Shown: positions 54,876-63,535 of the stretch, piece by piece
How positions within the stretch are numbered: position 1 is the stretch's first letter
How the letters are laid out: each line of letters opens with the position of its first letter
Assembly: GCA_041751995.1 (NCBI GenBank)
Contig: JBGSHY010000109.1
Span: forward strand, 30,432 to 94,431
Length of the DNA stretch: 64,000 nucleotides
Source of the DNA: JANMEX01 sp041751995
GTDB taxonomy: Bacteria > Pseudomonadota > Alphaproteobacteria > Rhizobiales > Rhizobiaceae
Direction of reading: 5' to 3'
Made by a program: the position numbers and the translations under genes
Notes under the pieces: model-generated
Seen by the model: only the letters and a program-made list of their open reading frames with translations
Databases searched by the model: none
Told to the model about the DNA's origin: nothing

Positions 54876-56135
54876 ATGAACATTCATGCAGGACGGGTGC
54901 AGACAGCGGCGGAAACCGCGCTGATGGACGTTTACGTTTCCAAGATGACTGCCCTGCCGGGCAACACTGCCGTTGTCAGCGCCCGTGACCTTGCAGTCGA
55001 TGCGCTGAAGACCGCCGGCCTGCCGACGCGGCGCGTGGAAAGCTGGCATTATACCGATCTGCGCAATCTGCTTCGCGCAATTCCCGCAGGCAGCGAGACG
55101 CCAAGTGCGGACACCAAGCCTTTGGTGAAGGGCTCATCCATTTTGTCCGTTACCGACGGCGTCGCCGAAGGCGGACAGGCAGGCGAGGGCGTGACCGTCA
55201 CGCGCATTGCCGCCAAGCTCGAAGACGGCTCGTTTGCCAAGGCACTGGTTTCGCGTGGCACGGACGACGCCATCGGCATGATCAACACGGCGCTGGTGTC
55301 CGACGGTTATCACCTTGATATCGCAGACGGCGCGGCGCTGGCTTTACCCATCGAAGTGCAGTTTGCCGCCGATCAGGATTCGCACACACGGCTTGCCATC
55401 AAGGCAGGCAAGGGCGCCAAGGCAACCATCATCGAACGCCACATCGGCGGCGATGCGTTTGTGTCTGCGATCACCCACTTGACGGTGGATGATGGCGCCG
55501 AGATCACGCTGATTGTCGATCAGGAGCGCAGCGCCGGAGCGGTACATCTGGGGCAGATGAATGTCTGGATTGGCAAGGACGCCAAGCTCGTCGTGTTTGT
55601 GATGAACTCCGGCGGCAAACTCGTGCGCCAGGAAGTGCATGTGGCGGTCAAGGGCGAAGGCTCTGACTTCAAGCTGCGCGGCATCAATCTGGTGGGCGGC
55701 GATGCCCATATCGATGTGACGATGACGCTGACGCATGAAGTGGCGAACACGTCTTCGACGGAAGTCATCCGCAACGTGGTCACCGGGCGCGGGCATGGCG
55801 TGTTTCAGGGGCAGATCAAGGTTTTCCCCGGCGCGCAGAAAACAGACGCCAAGATGGCATGCAACACGCTGCTGCTTTCGGACGAAGGCGAGTTTTCGAC
55901 CAAGCCGGAACTGGAAATCTTCGCCGACGACGTGCAATGCGGCCACGGCGCGACCGTGCGCGAGGTCGAGCCGCAGCATCTGTTTTATCTGATGACGCGG
56001 GGCATTCCCGAGACGATTGCGCGCGGGCTGCTGGTCAAGGCGTTTGTCGCCGAGATCATTGAAGAGCTGGAAGACGAGGCGCTGGTTGAGGCGCTGGAAA
56101 CACGGCTTTCGGATTGGCTTGAAAAGAACGCATGA
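54876..56135 (+). CDS. sufD: Fe-S cluster assembly protein SufD
   Basis: A protein of 419 residues from the ATG at 54876 (AAAGG upstream). SufD pairs with SufB. The SufBD core is visible in RRVESWHYTDLRNLLR, the beta-helix segment, GVFQGQIKVFPGAQKTDAKMACNTLLLSDEGEFSTKPELEIFADDVQCGHGATV (with the conserved His), and FYLMTRGIPETIARGLLVKAF. Its stop overlaps the sufS start (ATGA). Confidence 0.95.
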   Translation: MNIHAGRVQTAAETALMDVYVSKMTALPGNTAVVSARDLAVDALKTAGLPTRRVESWHYTDLRNLLRAIPAGSETPSADTKPLVKGSSILSVTDGVAEGGQAGEGVTVTRIAAKLEDGSFAKALVSRGTDDAIGMINTALVSDGYHLDIADGAALALPIEVQFAADQDSHTRLAIKAGKGAKATIIERHIGGDAFVSAITHLTVDDGAEITLIVDQERSAGAVHLGQMNVWIGKDAKLVVFVMNSGGKLVRQEVHVAVKGEGSDFKLRGINLVGGDAHIDVTMTLTHEVANTSSTEVIRNVVTGRGHGVFQGQIKVFPGAQKTDAKMACNTLLLSDEGEFSTKPELEIFADDVQCGHGATVREVEPQHLFYLMTRGIPETIARGLLVKAFVAEIIEELEDEALVEALETRLSDWLEKNA

Positions 56136-57373
56136 TGAATCAGAACAGCGGGTTGCCATACGACGTTGAAGCGGTACGCAGGGATTTCCCGATCCTGTCG
56201 CGCACTGTTTATGGCAAGCCGCTGGTCTATCTCGACAATGGCGCATCGGCGCAGAAGCCGCAGGCTGTCATTGATGCGATGGTCAACTGCTATGCCCACG
56301 AATATGCCAACGTGCATCGCGGGCTGCACTATCTGTCGAACACCGCGACGGACGCTTACGAGAACGCCCGGGAAATCGTCCGGCGGTTTCTGAATGCGGG
56401 CAAGATCGAAGAGGTGATTTTCACCAAGTCGACCACCGAGGCGATCAATGCAGTTGCCTATGGCTGGGGCATGCCGAACATTGGCGCAGATGACGAAATC
56501 GTCCTTTCGATCATGGAGCATCACTCAAATATCGTGCCATGGCATTTCATCCGTGAACGGCAGGGCGCAAAGCTGGTCTGGATCCCGGTTGATGACGACG
56601 GTGTGTTGCACATCGAAGATTTCAAGAAGTGCCTGACCGAACGCACCAAGCTGGTCGCCATCACACATATGTCCAATGCGCTCGGTACCATTCCGCCGGT
56701 CAAGGAAATGATCCGCATCGCCCATGAGCGCGGTATCAAGGTTCTGGTCGATGGCTCGCAGGCCGCGGTTCATCTGCCGGTCGATGTGCGCGATCTGGAC
56801 GCCGATTTTTACGTGATGACTGGGCACAAGCTTTACGGGCCGACGGGTATCGGCGTGCTCTATGGCAAACAGGATTTGCTCAATTCGATGCGGCCGTTCC
56901 TCGGCGGCGGCGAGATGATCCGTGATGTGACCATGGAAAACGTCACTTATGGCGAGGCACCGCACCGCTTTGAAGCAGGCACGCCGCCGATTGCCGAAGC
57001 GATCGGATTGGGCGCGGCGTTGAATTACATGGACGCAATCGGGCGCGTGCGCATTGCGGCGCATGAGGAGACACTGCGGGACTATGCCCATGCCGAACTT
57101 TCCAAGATCAACTCGCTGCGCATCTTCGGCAACGCGCCGGGCAAGGGCGCCATTGTGTCGTTTGAACTGAAGGGCATTCATGCCCATGATGTTTCGATGG
57201 TGATCGACCGTGCAGGCGTTGCGGTGCGGGCAGGGACGCATTGCGCCCAGCCGCTGATGCAGCGCTTCGGCGTGACCTCGACCTGCCGCGCGTCTTTCGG
57301 CATGTATAATACCAAGACGGAAATTGATGTGCTGGCGGAAGCTTTGGAAAAAGCCCGCAAGTTCTTCGCGTAA
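56132..57373 (+). CDS. sufS: Cysteine desulfurase SufS
   Basis: A protein of 413 residues, group II. PLP binds to Lys in VMTGHKLYGPTGIGVLYG near residue 231, and the catalytic Cys is in VRAGTHCAQPLM near 371. It supplies sulfur to SufBCD. No sufE or sufU is seen in the window, so the acceptor protein must be elsewhere or is replaced. It starts inside the sufD stop and precedes sufT by 12 bp. Confidence 0.95.
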   Translation: MMNQNSGLPYDVEAVRRDFPILSRTVYGKPLVYLDNGASAQKPQAVIDAMVNCYAHEYANVHRGLHYLSNTATDAYENAREIVRRFLNAGKIEEVIFTKSTTEAINAVAYGWGMPNIGADDEIVLSIMEHHSNIVPWHFIRERQGAKLVWIPVDDDGVLHIEDFKKCLTERTKLVAITHMSNALGTIPPVKEMIRIAHERGIKVLVDGSQAAVHLPVDVRDLDADFYVMTGHKLYGPTGIGVLYGKQDLLNSMRPFLGGGEMIRDVTMENVTYGEAPHRFEAGTPPIAEAIGLGAALNYMDAIGRVRIAAHEETLRDYAHAELSKINSLRIFGNAPGKGAIVSFELKGIHAHDVSMVIDRAGVAVRAGTHCAQPLMQRFGVTSTCRASFGMYNTKTEIDVLAEALEKARKFFA

Positions 57374-57385
57374 GGAATGAATGTA

Positions 57386-57769
57386 ATGGCCCAGGATGAT
57401 CTGACCGAAGAAGAACGCGTCGATGGCGTGATCGAAGCGTCGTCGGCCATTCCGGCGGATGAATTGGCGCGGCTGACCGATGACATCATCTCGGCGCTGA
57501 AAACTGTTTATGACCCGGAAATCCCGGCTGACATTTATGAGCTCGGCCTCATCTACAAAATCGACATTGAGGACGACCGTTCGGTCAAGATCGACATGAC
57601 GCTGACCGCACCCGGCTGCCCGGTTGCAGGCGAAATGCCGGGCTGGGTGGAAAACGCCGTCAACTCGGTCGAAGGCGTGTCAGGCGTTGAAGTAAAGATG
57701 ACATTTGACCCGCCATGGACTGCGGCGCGGATGAGCGAAGAGGCGCAGGTTGCCGTGGGTTGGTACTAG
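57386..57769 (+). CDS. sufT: SUF-associated MIP18/DUF59 protein (SufT)
   Basis: A protein of 127 residues from the ATG at 57386, with AAGGA nine bases upstream (an ATG at 57377 has no spacing to the SD). The DUF59 domain (residues 35-120) has ISALKTVYDPEIPADIYELGLIYKIDI and TAPGCPVAGEMPGWVENAV with the conserved Cys. Such proteins help mature Fe-S proteins, like eukaryotic MIP18. It lies in the suf operon. Confidence 0.9.
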   Translation: MAQDDLTEEERVDGVIEASSAIPADELARLTDDIISALKTVYDPEIPADIYELGLIYKIDIEDDRSVKIDMTLTAPGCPVAGEMPGWVENAVNSVEGVSGVEVKMTFDPPWTAARMSEEAQVAVGWY

Positions 57770-57856
57770 ACCTTGCGTTCAACACATTTCTTCACCACTT
57801 TGGGGTGACAATCAGATTCTTGAGGCCTTGAACCTCAATGAAACGGAGAAAATACC

Positions 57857-58219
57857 ATGGGCCGTTTTGCTGTCATGACCATGACTGACGCTGCCGCGAA
57901 CCGCGTGCGCGAGATCATGTCGTCCAATCCGGAAGCGCTCGGCATTCGCGTCGGCGTCAAGAAGGGCGGCTGCGCGGGCATGGAATATGCGATCGAATTG
58001 GCCAGCGAGCCCAAGCCGCGCGAGGACATGATCGAGCATGACGGCGCCAAGGTGTTTGTCGCGCCGGAGGCTGTGCTTTATCTTCTTGGCACGCAGATGG
58101 ATTTTGAGACCACGTCCTTGCGCACCGGTTTCACCTTCAACAACCCGAACCAGACCTCCGCCTGCGGCTGCGGCGAAAGCGTCGAGCTTACCCCGGCACC
58201 CGCGTCCGCCTTGGGCTGA
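57857..58219 (+). CDS. sufA: HesB/IscA-type Fe-S carrier (SufA-like)
   Basis: A protein of 120 residues with GGAG nine bases upstream. The three cluster ligands are Cys in VKKGGCAGMEY near residue 39 and the pair in SACGCGESVEL near the end (CxC). A-type carriers pass Fe-S clusters to target proteins. It is the last clear suf gene and lies 87 bp after sufT. Confidence 0.93.
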   Translation: MGRFAVMTMTDAAANRVREIMSSNPEALGIRVGVKKGGCAGMEYAIELASEPKPREDMIEHDGAKVFVAPEAVLYLLGTQMDFETTSLRTGFTFNNPNQTSACGCGESVELTPAPASALG

Positions 58220-58224
58220 CGCAC

Positions 58225-58545
58225 ATGGATGCGGCCGCGATTGAAGAGATATTTCAATCCGTCGGCCCTGTTACCATCAAGCGCATGTTTGGCGGCAAAA
58301 GCATCTACGTGCGCGGCATCATTGTTGCCATAGAGTATCAGGACGAGATCCTGTTGAAGGCGGATGCGGAAACTGGGCCGCGCTTTGCCGAAGCCGGTTG
58401 TCGCCAGTGGGTCTATGAGAACAAGACAGGCAAAGCTGCAGCCATGCCCTATTGGTCAATTCCGGAAGACGCCTATGACGATCCGGACGAGATGGCCAAG
58501 TGGGTGCAGCTGGCGCTCGAGGCCGGACAGAGGGCGAAGAAGTAG
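58225..58545 (+). CDS. TfoX/Sxy N-terminal domain protein
   Basis: A protein of 106 residues. The TfoX N-terminal domain is seen in IEEIFQSVGPVTIKRMFGGKSIYVRGIIVAIEYQDEILLKAD and PYWSIPEDAYDDPDEMAKWVQLAL. In gammaproteobacteria TfoX/Sxy controls competence genes; the short alphaproteobacterial form has no known role. It follows sufA by five bases and converges with the helicase gene. Confidence 0.85.
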   Translation: MDAAAIEEIFQSVGPVTIKRMFGGKSIYVRGIIVAIEYQDEILLKADAETGPRFAEAGCRQWVYENKTGKAAAMPYWSIPEDAYDDPDEMAKWVQLALEAGQRAKK

Positions 58546-60189
58546 TTAGCCCAACTTTGGCTCGATCATCATGAACGCCGGAACTTCGTCGCCAAAGCCG
58601 ACCGGGGCAGGGCCGAGGTCATCGCGGTAGCGGCGCTGTTCGGGCGGTAGTTTTGCGCGGGCTTCACGGGCTTCCTCGCGACGCGATGAACTGTCAGATC
58701 TTGCGTTGTCCGGACGGGGCGAGTCGGATCGCGCATTGTCTTGGCGCGGCGCGTCTACGCGGGAATTGTCCTTACGGGCATGGTCGCGGCGGGCAGGTTG
58801 GCGCGTTGGCTGCTCAACCGGAATGAACGCCGGCGCAATGATGTCCGGTTGGTCCGAAGCGGCTTCGACGATTTCGGCTTCAGGCTTTGCGGCGCTGCGC
58901 GTTTTGCGCGGCTTGCGCTCGGAGGCTTCCTTTTCGACCGGCTTTGGGGCGGCTTTGACACTGTCCTTGCCATCGCGGCGGCCACGGCCTTTGCCCTTGT
59001 CGCCCGTGCGGCCACGGCGCGGGGCTTCTTCGGCGCTCTCGTCGACGACCAGCGTTGAAAGATCCCCGTCATGCCACTCAATGGTTTCGTTGATCAGCTT
59101 TTCAATGGCCGACAGATATTTGGCGTCAGTCTTGTCAACCAGCGTGAACGACTTGCCGGAACGCCCGGCGCGGCCGGTGCGGCCAATGCGGTGGACATAG
59201 TCTTCCGCATGGATCGGCACATCGAAGTTGAAGACGTGTGACACGTCGGGGATATCAAGGCCGCGCGCGGCAACGTCAGAGGCCACAAGCAATTGCAGTT
59301 TGCCGTCGCGGAAATTGGACAGCATGGTCATCCGCGAGCGCTGGTCCATGTCGCCGTGCAGCGCGCCGCAGGAAAATTCATGGCGCGACAGCGAGCGGAA
59401 CAGTTCCGAGACATCGACCTTGCGGTTGCAAAAGATGATGGCGTTCTTGATGCTGTCCTGTTCGGAAACGATCAGGTCGCGAAGTGCGGCACGCTTTTGC
59501 CAATCCTTGGAACCCGACTTGACCAGACGCTGGATAACAGTCTTGGCGGTCGAAGCGGCCTTGGACACTTCCACGCGCACTGGCGCCTGCAGGAACTGCT
59601 CGGTGAGCTTGGTGATTTCCGGCGGCATGGTGGCCGAGAAAAACAGGGTCTGGCGGTTGAACGGGATCATCTTGCAGATGCGCTCAATGTCCGGAATGAA
59701 GCCCATGTCGAGCATGCGGTCGGCTTCGTCGATGACAAGTATTTCAACGCCGGTCAGCAAAAGCTTGCCGCGCTCGAAATGGTCAAGCAAGCGGCCTGGA
59801 GTGGCGATCAGCACGTCAACGCCGCGCTCGAGCTTGCGGTTCTGGTCTTCAAACGAAACGCCGCCGATGAGAAGGGCGACACTCAGTTTGTTGTTGATGC
59901 CGTATTTGATGAAATTTTCTTCGACCTGCGCGGCAAGTTCGCGCGTCGGCTCAAGGATGAGCGTCCGCGGAATGCGGGCGCGGGCACGGCCACGCTCGAG
60001 GCGGGTGATCATCGGCAGCACGAAGGCGGCGGTTTTGCCGGTGCCGGTCTGGGCGACGCCAAGGACATCCTTGCCAGCGATGGCATGGGGAATGGCGCCT
60101 GCCTGAATGGGGGTGGGTTCGGTATAGCCAGCGTCTGTGACGGCGGCGAGGACTTTAGCGGACAGGCCGAGTTCGGCGAATGTGGTCAA
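58546..60189 (-). CDS. rhlE: DEAD-box RNA helicase (RhlE type)
   Basis: A protein of 547 residues from a TTG at 60189. Helicase motifs are the Q motif YTEPTPIQAGAIPHAI, AQTGTGKT, PTRELAAQ, VIDEADRMLDMG, FFSATMP, and HRIGRTGRAGRSG near residue 330. The last 170 residues are a basic Arg/Asp-rich disordered tail with repeats (DNARSDSPRPDNARSDS) that probably binds RNA. RhlE helps ribosome assembly and RNA decay. The weak start codon and lack of a clear SD leave the exact start open. Confidence 0.93.
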   Translation of the reverse strand: MTTFAELGLSAKVLAAVTDAGYTEPTPIQAGAIPHAIAGKDVLGVAQTGTGKTAAFVLPMITRLERGRARARIPRTLILEPTRELAAQVEENFIKYGINNKLSVALLIGGVSFEDQNRKLERGVDVLIATPGRLLDHFERGKLLLTGVEILVIDEADRMLDMGFIPDIERICKMIPFNRQTLFFSATMPPEITKLTEQFLQAPVRVEVSKAASTAKTVIQRLVKSGSKDWQKRAALRDLIVSEQDSIKNAIIFCNRKVDVSELFRSLSRHEFSCGALHGDMDQRSRMTMLSNFRDGKLQLLVASDVAARGLDIPDVSHVFNFDVPIHAEDYVHRIGRTGRAGRSGKSFTLVDKTDAKYLSAIEKLINETIEWHDGDLSTLVVDESAEEAPRRGRTGDKGKGRGRRDGKDSVKAAPKPVEKEASERKPRKTRSAAKPEAEIVEAASDQPDIIAPAFIPVEQPTRQPARRDHARKDNSRVDAPRQDNARSDSPRPDNARSDSSSRREEAREARAKLPPEQRRYRDDLGPAPVGFGDEVPAFMMIEPKLG

Positions 60190-60363
60190 GGGGAAATGGA
60201 TCCGAGTGGGTCAGGTCTTATTGTTGTGCCGGACAGGCCAAGAATGGCCCAAAGGTTGAACGCATTTTCAGCGCAAAGAGTGCGGTGTGCACAGCTTGGC
60301 TTGGCCCTAAGGCTATAAGAACAAAATGTCAATCTTTTCACGCATCTGCGCCAAATCAACCGC

Positions 60364-61128
60364 CTAATAGCGGAACTGTTCGGCAAGAATCCGTTCGTCC
60401 CACGAATGGCCCTCATCAAACAGCAAGGTCACCGTCGAAGATTGTGACTGCCGCACCGAAACATGAATAACCGATTTCACCTCATTGTGGTCGGCAACCG
60501 CGTTGACCGGGCGTTTTTGCGGTTCGAGAATTTCGATGTCGACCACTGAATGGTTCGGCAACAGCGCACCGCGCCAACGGCGGGGGCGGAAAGCGCTGAC
60601 CGGGGTCAGCGCGAGAAGTGGTGCGTCGAGCGGCAAGATCGGGCCTTGTGCCGAAAGATTGTAGGCAGTCGAGCCCGCAGGTGTCGCCAGCATGACCCCG
60701 TCGCAGATCAGTTCATCAAGCCGTTCCTTGCCATCGACCAGAATACGCAGCTTGGCGGCCTGATAGGATTGGCGCAGCAGTGAAACCTCGTTGATGGCGT
60801 TGGCCTTCCAGGCTTTGCCGGCCGCATCCTGTGCAATCATTTCGAGCGGCCGGATGGTTTCCGGCGTTGCGCCCTCGATGCGCTCGATCAGTCCCTCATC
60901 GCGAAACTCATTCATCAGGAAGCCGACGGAGCCGCGGTTCATGCCGAAGATGCGCTTTCCCGAATTCATGAAGCTGTGCAGTGTCTGGAGCATGAACCCA
61001 TCGCCGCCGAGCGCCACGATGACATTGGCGTGTTCCGGTTTCTCGTTTCCATAAAGCGCCGCCAAATGTTTGGCTGCGGCAATGGCTTCAGATGTGTCAG
61101 AAGAAATGAAGGCTATGGCAGGCTGCAT
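60364..61128 (-). CDS. nadK: NAD kinase
   Basis: A protein of 254 residues from the ATG at 61128 (the frame stays open to 61242, over the tRNA side). It makes NADP from NAD and ATP. The motifs are VIVALGGDGFMLQTLH near residue 38, MNRGSVGFLMNEF, NEVSLLR and DGVMLATPAGSTAYNLSAQGPIL near 140. It converges with nothing; the helicase lies downstream on the same strand. Confidence 0.94.
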   Translation of the reverse strand: MQPAIAFISSDTSEAIAAAKHLAALYGNEKPEHANVIVALGGDGFMLQTLHSFMNSGKRIFGMNRGSVGFLMNEFRDEGLIERIEGATPETIRPLEMIAQDAAGKAWKANAINEVSLLRQSYQAAKLRILVDGKERLDELICDGVMLATPAGSTAYNLSAQGPILPLDAPLLALTPVSAFRPRRWRGALLPNHSVVDIEILEPQKRPVNAVADHNEVKSVIHVSVRQSQSSTVTLLFDEGHSWDERILAEQFRY

Positions 61129-61243
61129 GCTGTTGCTCCAAGGGGCACACCGATAGCATGGCTGCAAAACATTACAAATTTCTCGAAGCATGGGCGGAAA
61201 ACTGTTTTCCTGCGCAATCCCCTGTGCTATCGGGTCCGCCAAT

Positions 61244-61319
<76 letters not shown>

Positions 61320-61432
61320 CGCAATTTACCAATCATTCCAAAGGTTTGGCGGTTATAGCAAATTATCGAAAGCTGCTACCATTTAAGCTTGGGGGCAATA
61401 TAGGGGCAATCCAGAGCCCCTGGAGATTTCTG

Positions 61433-62011
61433 GTGGAAATCGATGAGCCTTCACCGGGCTTTAGATCGCAACTGGAATCAGCATTAGGCACGATTAACTC
61501 AACGCAGTATTCGTTCCTTTGCGGCGTTCGAAGAGATGCTCGTAATTTTCAACCGCGACAAACCAAACGCGAAGTACTCCATGTTTTGAGAAACATAGAG
61601 ATTAAGTCGCAAGAGGGTCAAATAGCGGCTTTTCAAGCCCGACGCGGCCGCCCCCGTAAAGTGCAAGCAATACCATCAAGAGTTGAATACCAAGTTTATG
61701 ATGAATCGGTTCAGGCGGCGATCAATACCGTCAAAAGTGAGCCTAAATCGTCGAAAACGGACTGGCAACGACACCAAGTAATCATTGGTCTTTGCGTTCT
61801 GTGGGACCGTCAATTCAAAAATTCTCCAGGTCGTATGTTGGCGGTCTCCCAAAATGTGCCGAGGAGGAACTCTATTGTTGAAACGGATGTTGTTTTTTCC
61901 GGTGCCTTTTTTTTAGTAGTTAAGGCCATTCTGCATGAGGTTGGTAGAACTGATACTGATGCAGAAATCGCATCCGCGATTAAGAGAGTCCGCGCGTCAT
62001 GGACAAGTTAG
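61433..62011 (+). CDS. Unknown island protein
   Basis: A protein of 192 residues from a GTG at 61433 with GGAG seven bases upstream; the frame runs back over the tRNA, which I exclude. The N-terminal third (FRSQLESALGTINSTQYSFLCGV) and a central KR-rich segment (FQARRGRPRKVQ) are followed by a Lys-rich linker and a possibly helical end (FKNSPGRMLAVSQNVPRR, AFFLVVKAILHEVG). RRGRPRK resembles an AT-hook (RGRP core), so DNA binding is possible. No family is recognised. It is the first gene after tRNA-Thr. Confidence 0.5.
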   Translation: MEIDEPSPGFRSQLESALGTINSTQYSFLCGVRRDARNFQPRQTKREVLHVLRNIEIKSQEGQIAAFQARRGRPRKVQAIPSRVEYQVYDESVQAAINTVKSEPKSSKTDWQRHQVIIGLCVLWDRQFKNSPGRMLAVSQNVPRRNSIVETDVVFSGAFFLVVKAILHEVGRTDTDAEIASAIKRVRASWTS

Positions 62012-62080
62012 ATATCCCAAACTGATTTTATTGCGATTGACGGCCCTTGGCGCGACTTCTGAAAAAGTGATCATTGCATA

Positions 62081-62100
62081 ACTCCGCACCAATACGGAGT
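62081..62100 (+). promoter_or_regulatory. Inverted repeat covering the alpA ribosome-binding site
   Basis: ACTCCG at 62081-62086 and CGGAGT at 62095-62100 form a perfect inverted repeat with an 8-base loop. The right arm contains the GGAG Shine-Dalgarno of the AlpA-like gene that starts at 62107. In mRNA the arms would hide the SD; in DNA the repeat could be an operator, perhaps for AlpA itself. Confidence 0.45.
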
Positions 62101-62106
62101 TTTGAA

Positions 62107-62301
62107 ATGAATGGTTTTCTAAAAATCGAAGACGTCGCGGCCCGTGTAGGGCTTTCAAGACGTACGGTCTATTCGCTGATTTCAGATGGCAGTTTCCCGC
62201 GCCCGGTTCAATTGAGTGTGCGACGCGTCGCTTGGCGCGTTGTCGAAATTGACGCGTGGGTTGACGCAAAGATTGTCGAGCGCGATCGGATTTCATCATG
62301 A
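62107..62301 (+). CDS. AlpA-like helix-turn-helix regulator
   Basis: A protein of 64 residues from the ATG at 62107 (GGAG eight bases upstream). It reads MNGFLKIEDVAARVGLSRRT then VYSLISDGSFPRPV, the AlpA/excisionase-like winged-helix pattern in which the protein recognises a binding site and then the R-W-R-V-V-E-I-D-A-W tail. AlpA proteins regulate integrase or excision genes in phages, satellites and ICEs, which supports the island idea. The ATGA overlap couples it to the next gene. Confidence 0.75.
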   Translation: MNGFLKIEDVAARVGLSRRTVYSLISDGSFPRPVQLSVRRVAWRVVEIDAWVDAKIVERDRISS

Positions 62302-62678
62302 AATCCGTTCGCAAAGCCCCGGCAAAATCGAAAACGTCTGAAGAGCTGACAGATGAGCTACCTGTAATCGCCAAGACGGTCGAAGAGCCAATTGCGCTGC
62401 CGCCGCTGCCGGCGACAGCTGAGATCTACGCTGGAATCAACGACGTTGATGTTCTCCTCCACCGAGCATTCGAGCTTCGCAAACGGATGAGATTTTATCA
62501 AACAGAGAACGCTTTAGTGACGGCAGAACTTGTCAAGCGACTCGGTGAGGGGCGAACCATGACCTCAAGATACCGCGCAGTCTTGAGCATTCACAAAGTC
62601 AGACAATTCACGGTGCCAAATGGCATTCGAACACAGGTATCCATTGAGCGTCTTCACGATACCGGTGGTGCGAGATGA
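62298..62678 (+). CDS. Unknown island protein, coupled to alpA
   Basis: A protein of 126 residues starting inside the alpA stop (ATGA). It begins with a Lys/Pro-rich leader (MKSVRKAPAKSKTSEELTDEL), then AEIYAGINDVDVLLHRAFELRKRMRF, and ends with a charged part (LGEGRTMTSRYRAVLSIHKVRQFTV). No known domain is recognised. The next gene starts by an ATGA overlap as well, so alpA and two following genes form one operon. Confidence 0.55.
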   Translation: MKSVRKAPAKSKTSEELTDELPVIAKTVEEPIALPPLPATAEIYAGINDVDVLLHRAFELRKRMRFYQTENALVTAELVKRLGEGRTMTSRYRAVLSIHKVRQFTVPNGIRTQVSIERLHDTGGAR

Positions 62679-63535
62679 CAAAGATCCAATACAAAGTTGA
62701 TCCCGGTGCCGCGGGGCGCAATGCCCGCGCAACGGGATCAATCAAATTCAAAACCACTGTAATGGCCGATAGACCTGGTCGTCAGTTCCGTCGCGCCGAC
62801 GTCAGGGTGCGCGATATCGAAAAGCTGATTGAATGCAGGTACGGATCTGCAATTCCCGACGTTGACGATGAACAGTACAGTTTTGTGGTCGGCAATGCGT
62901 TTCTGGCCGGTTATGGGCAACTCGACGGTGCGCAACACTTTTCACGTTGGCTGAATAAATTCACACCATGGCGAAGGAACTGCCAACAATTTGCTTCCGA
63001 AATGATGGCGAAGATTCGAGTCACCGCTCTTTTCGCAGATGCAAGCGCTGGCAGAAATCTCAAATTGCTGATCTCGGAACGCGACATACTCGCTATCACA
63101 ACTCTATCGCCGTTTGATCTGACAGCCGAAGCCTTCAAGGCTCATTGCCTGGCGCGAAAGCGAGAGAGAGACCGCCTCAAAGCGGCTGAGCGGCGTGCGG
63201 CTGAGGGCGGTCTCTCACGCCCCGAATGGAAGCGATTGAAGTCAGAAGAGTCCACAGAAAATAAGCAGCCTTGGATCGCCCAGGGGATCAGCCGCAGGAC
63301 TTTTTACAACAGAAAAAAGGCAATCAAACCGCCTTCCGAGGCAATTCAAATTGCCCCATTTGAAAGGAACTGCACTCAATCCGTCGCTAGGGTCGAAAAG
63401 GAAATTGCACTCAGTCCGTCGCATGCAATGACTCTTAGACATGGCCGCGACGGACTGAGTGCAAGTGCGCTTCTCTTCGAATATGCCGCTTCGCTTTTAT
63501 CTCTCAAGCCAGACGGAGAGAATTCAAGTGAATAG
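62675..63535 (+). CDS. Unknown island protein carrying a repeated DNA motif in its gene
   Basis: A protein of 286 residues. A basic middle part (LARKRERDRLKAAERRAAEGGLSRPEWKRLKSEES) is followed by PWIAQGISRRTFYNRKKAI, which looks like a helix-turn-helix of the type seen in mobile-element proteins. A replication or DNA-binding role is possible but not proven. Near its 3' end the gene holds three copies of a 17-18-bp sequence that are read in three different frames (see the repeat entry). Confidence 0.6.
   Translation: MTKIQYKVDPGAAGRNARATGSIKFKTTVMADRPGRQFRRADVRVRDIEKLIECRYGSAIPDVDDEQYSFVVGNAFLAGYGQLDGAQHFSRWLNKFTPWRRNCQQFASEMMAKIRVTALFADASAGRNLKLLISERDILAITTLSPFDLTAEAFKAHCLARKRERDRLKAAERRAAEGGLSRPEWKRLKSEESTENKQPWIAQGISRRTFYNRKKAIKPPSEAIQIAPFERNCTQSVARVEKEIALSPSHAMTLRHGRDGLSASALLFEYAASLLSLKPDGENSSE
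63371..63464. repeat. Three copies of an 18-bp motif, direct and inverted
   Basis: Copy 1 at 63371-63387 (TGCACTCAATCCGTCGC, one mismatch), copy 2 at 63405-63422 (TTGCACTCAGTCCGTCGC), and copy 3 at 63447-63464, the exact reverse complement of copy 2. Copies 2 and 3 flank a 24-bp spacer. In the host gene they read as CTQSVA, ALSPSH and RDGLSAS, i.e. in different frames, so the DNA sequence itself is what is kept. They may be iterons, a regulator site or a recombinase site. Confidence 0.85.
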
